Source of the DNA: Desertivirga arenae
GTDB taxonomy: Bacteria > Bacteroidota > Bacteroidia > Sphingobacteriales > Sphingobacteriaceae
Length of the DNA: 64,000 nt
Assembly: GCF_017355785.1 (NCBI RefSeq)
Contig: NZ_JAFEWE010000003.1
Span: forward strand, 496,001-560,000
Direction of reading: 5' to 3'
Shown here piece by piece: positions 63,849 to 64,000 of this stretch (its first letter is position 1; every line of letters begins with the position of its first letter). The notes under the pieces were generated by a model. The model was given only the letters and a program-made list of their open reading frames with translations, had not been told where the DNA came from and ran no database searches. A program made the position numbers and the translations under genes.

Positions 63849-64000
63849 GTGAATTTAGAAAGATACATGCGACGCTGTTTAGATCTGGCTGAATTGGGGG
63901 CTGGACATGTAAGTCCGAACCCGATGGTGGGATCTGTAATAGTTCATAATGATAAGATAATAGGAGAAGGTTATCATCAGCAGTATGGTCAAAGCCACGC
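63849..64000 (+). CDS. ribD: Riboflavin biosynthesis deaminase/reductase, N-terminal part (cut by window edge)
   Basis: A GTG start at 63849 gives [18 protein letters not shown], then [24 protein letters not shown] before the window ends. This is the invariant start of the RibD cytidine-deaminase-type domain, which deaminates the pyrimidine intermediate in riboflavin synthesis. The catalytic HAE motif begins right at the edge (SHA). An internal ATG at 63867 would lose six residues. The C-terminal reductase domain is out of view. Confidence 0.9.
   Translation, partial: MNLERYMRRCLDLAELGAGHVSPNPMVGSVIVHNDKIIGEGYHQQYGQSH

Overview
The window is a 64 kb piece of a Bacteroidota chromosome, most likely Sphingobacteriales (Pedobacter-like; inferred from protein style, not from a search). 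Supporting signs are an AT-rich genome, few Shine-Dalgarno sequences, several -7 boxes of the Bacteroidota type TAnnTTTG, many short lipoproteins, a cydAB pair with a short CydA, a putative LptD next to a CinA gene, and thrS-infC-rpmI-rplT in a row. Almost everything is ordinary chromosomal housekeeping. There is no phage, insertion sequence, rRNA operon or CRISPR array.

Layout. 1-7.2 kb: a cut-off MFS transporter, a Crp/Fnr-type regulator and a tripartite RND efflux operon (adaptor, pump, outer-membrane channel), all on the minus strand. 7.3-9.0 kb: two envelope proteins of unknown role. 9.2-12.5 kb: tRNA-Arg(UCU), thrS, infC, rpmI, rplT. 12.8-15.9 kb: an ABC-2 exporter pair and a Ppx/GppA phosphatase, convergent with maf. 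16.7-17.4 kb: rplU-rpmA, followed by an inverted cluster of 11-bp repeats. 17.7-20.9 kb: a small lipoprotein, a succinate-semialdehyde-type dehydrogenase, a HipA-like kinase with a DUF3037 partner, and a 58-residue membrane protein. 21-31.3 kb: acyltransferase, L-lactate dehydrogenase, M28 peptidase, pseudouridine synthase, thioesterase, RRM protein, pruA, a kinase-fold protein of unknown role and a 38-residue lipoprotein. 31.3-42.3 kb: cydAB, an AsmA-like protein, a dihydrolipoyl acyltransferase, cinA and lptD. 42.3-52.1 kb: cell-wall amidase, MCE protein, RNase Z, STAS protein, purC, phoH, SAM hydrolase family protein, an MsbA-like ABC exporter and a beta-CASP nuclease. 52.2-64 kb: an SDR, GH25 lysozyme, a GlxA-type regulator divergent from a six-gene plus-strand cluster of small ligand-binding-fold proteins, then YjbQ, OsmC, LEA, DUF92, MFS, prmC and the start of ribD.

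How genes fit together. The RND set forms one export machine. ThrS, IF3, L35 and L20 form a translation operon. CydA and CydB form a bd-type terminal oxidase. LptD, the AsmA-like protein, the MCE protein, the MsbA-like exporter and the amidase all bear on envelope building. PruA and the SSADH-type enzyme serve amino-acid-derived aldehyde oxidation.

Less ordinary material: two sites of 11-bp-period repeats (16.6 and 54.6 kb); a heptamer repeat (50.6 kb) and facing 4/8-bp repeat tracts (46.6-46.9 kb); two possible orphan small RNAs (9.1 and 25.5 kb); a HipA-like kinase gene with an operator-like palindrome at its promoter; a conserved-looking hypothetical protein with an apparent kinase active site; and several tiny genes (58, 38 and perhaps 33 codons). 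All functional names come from motif recognition by eye. No database search was run.
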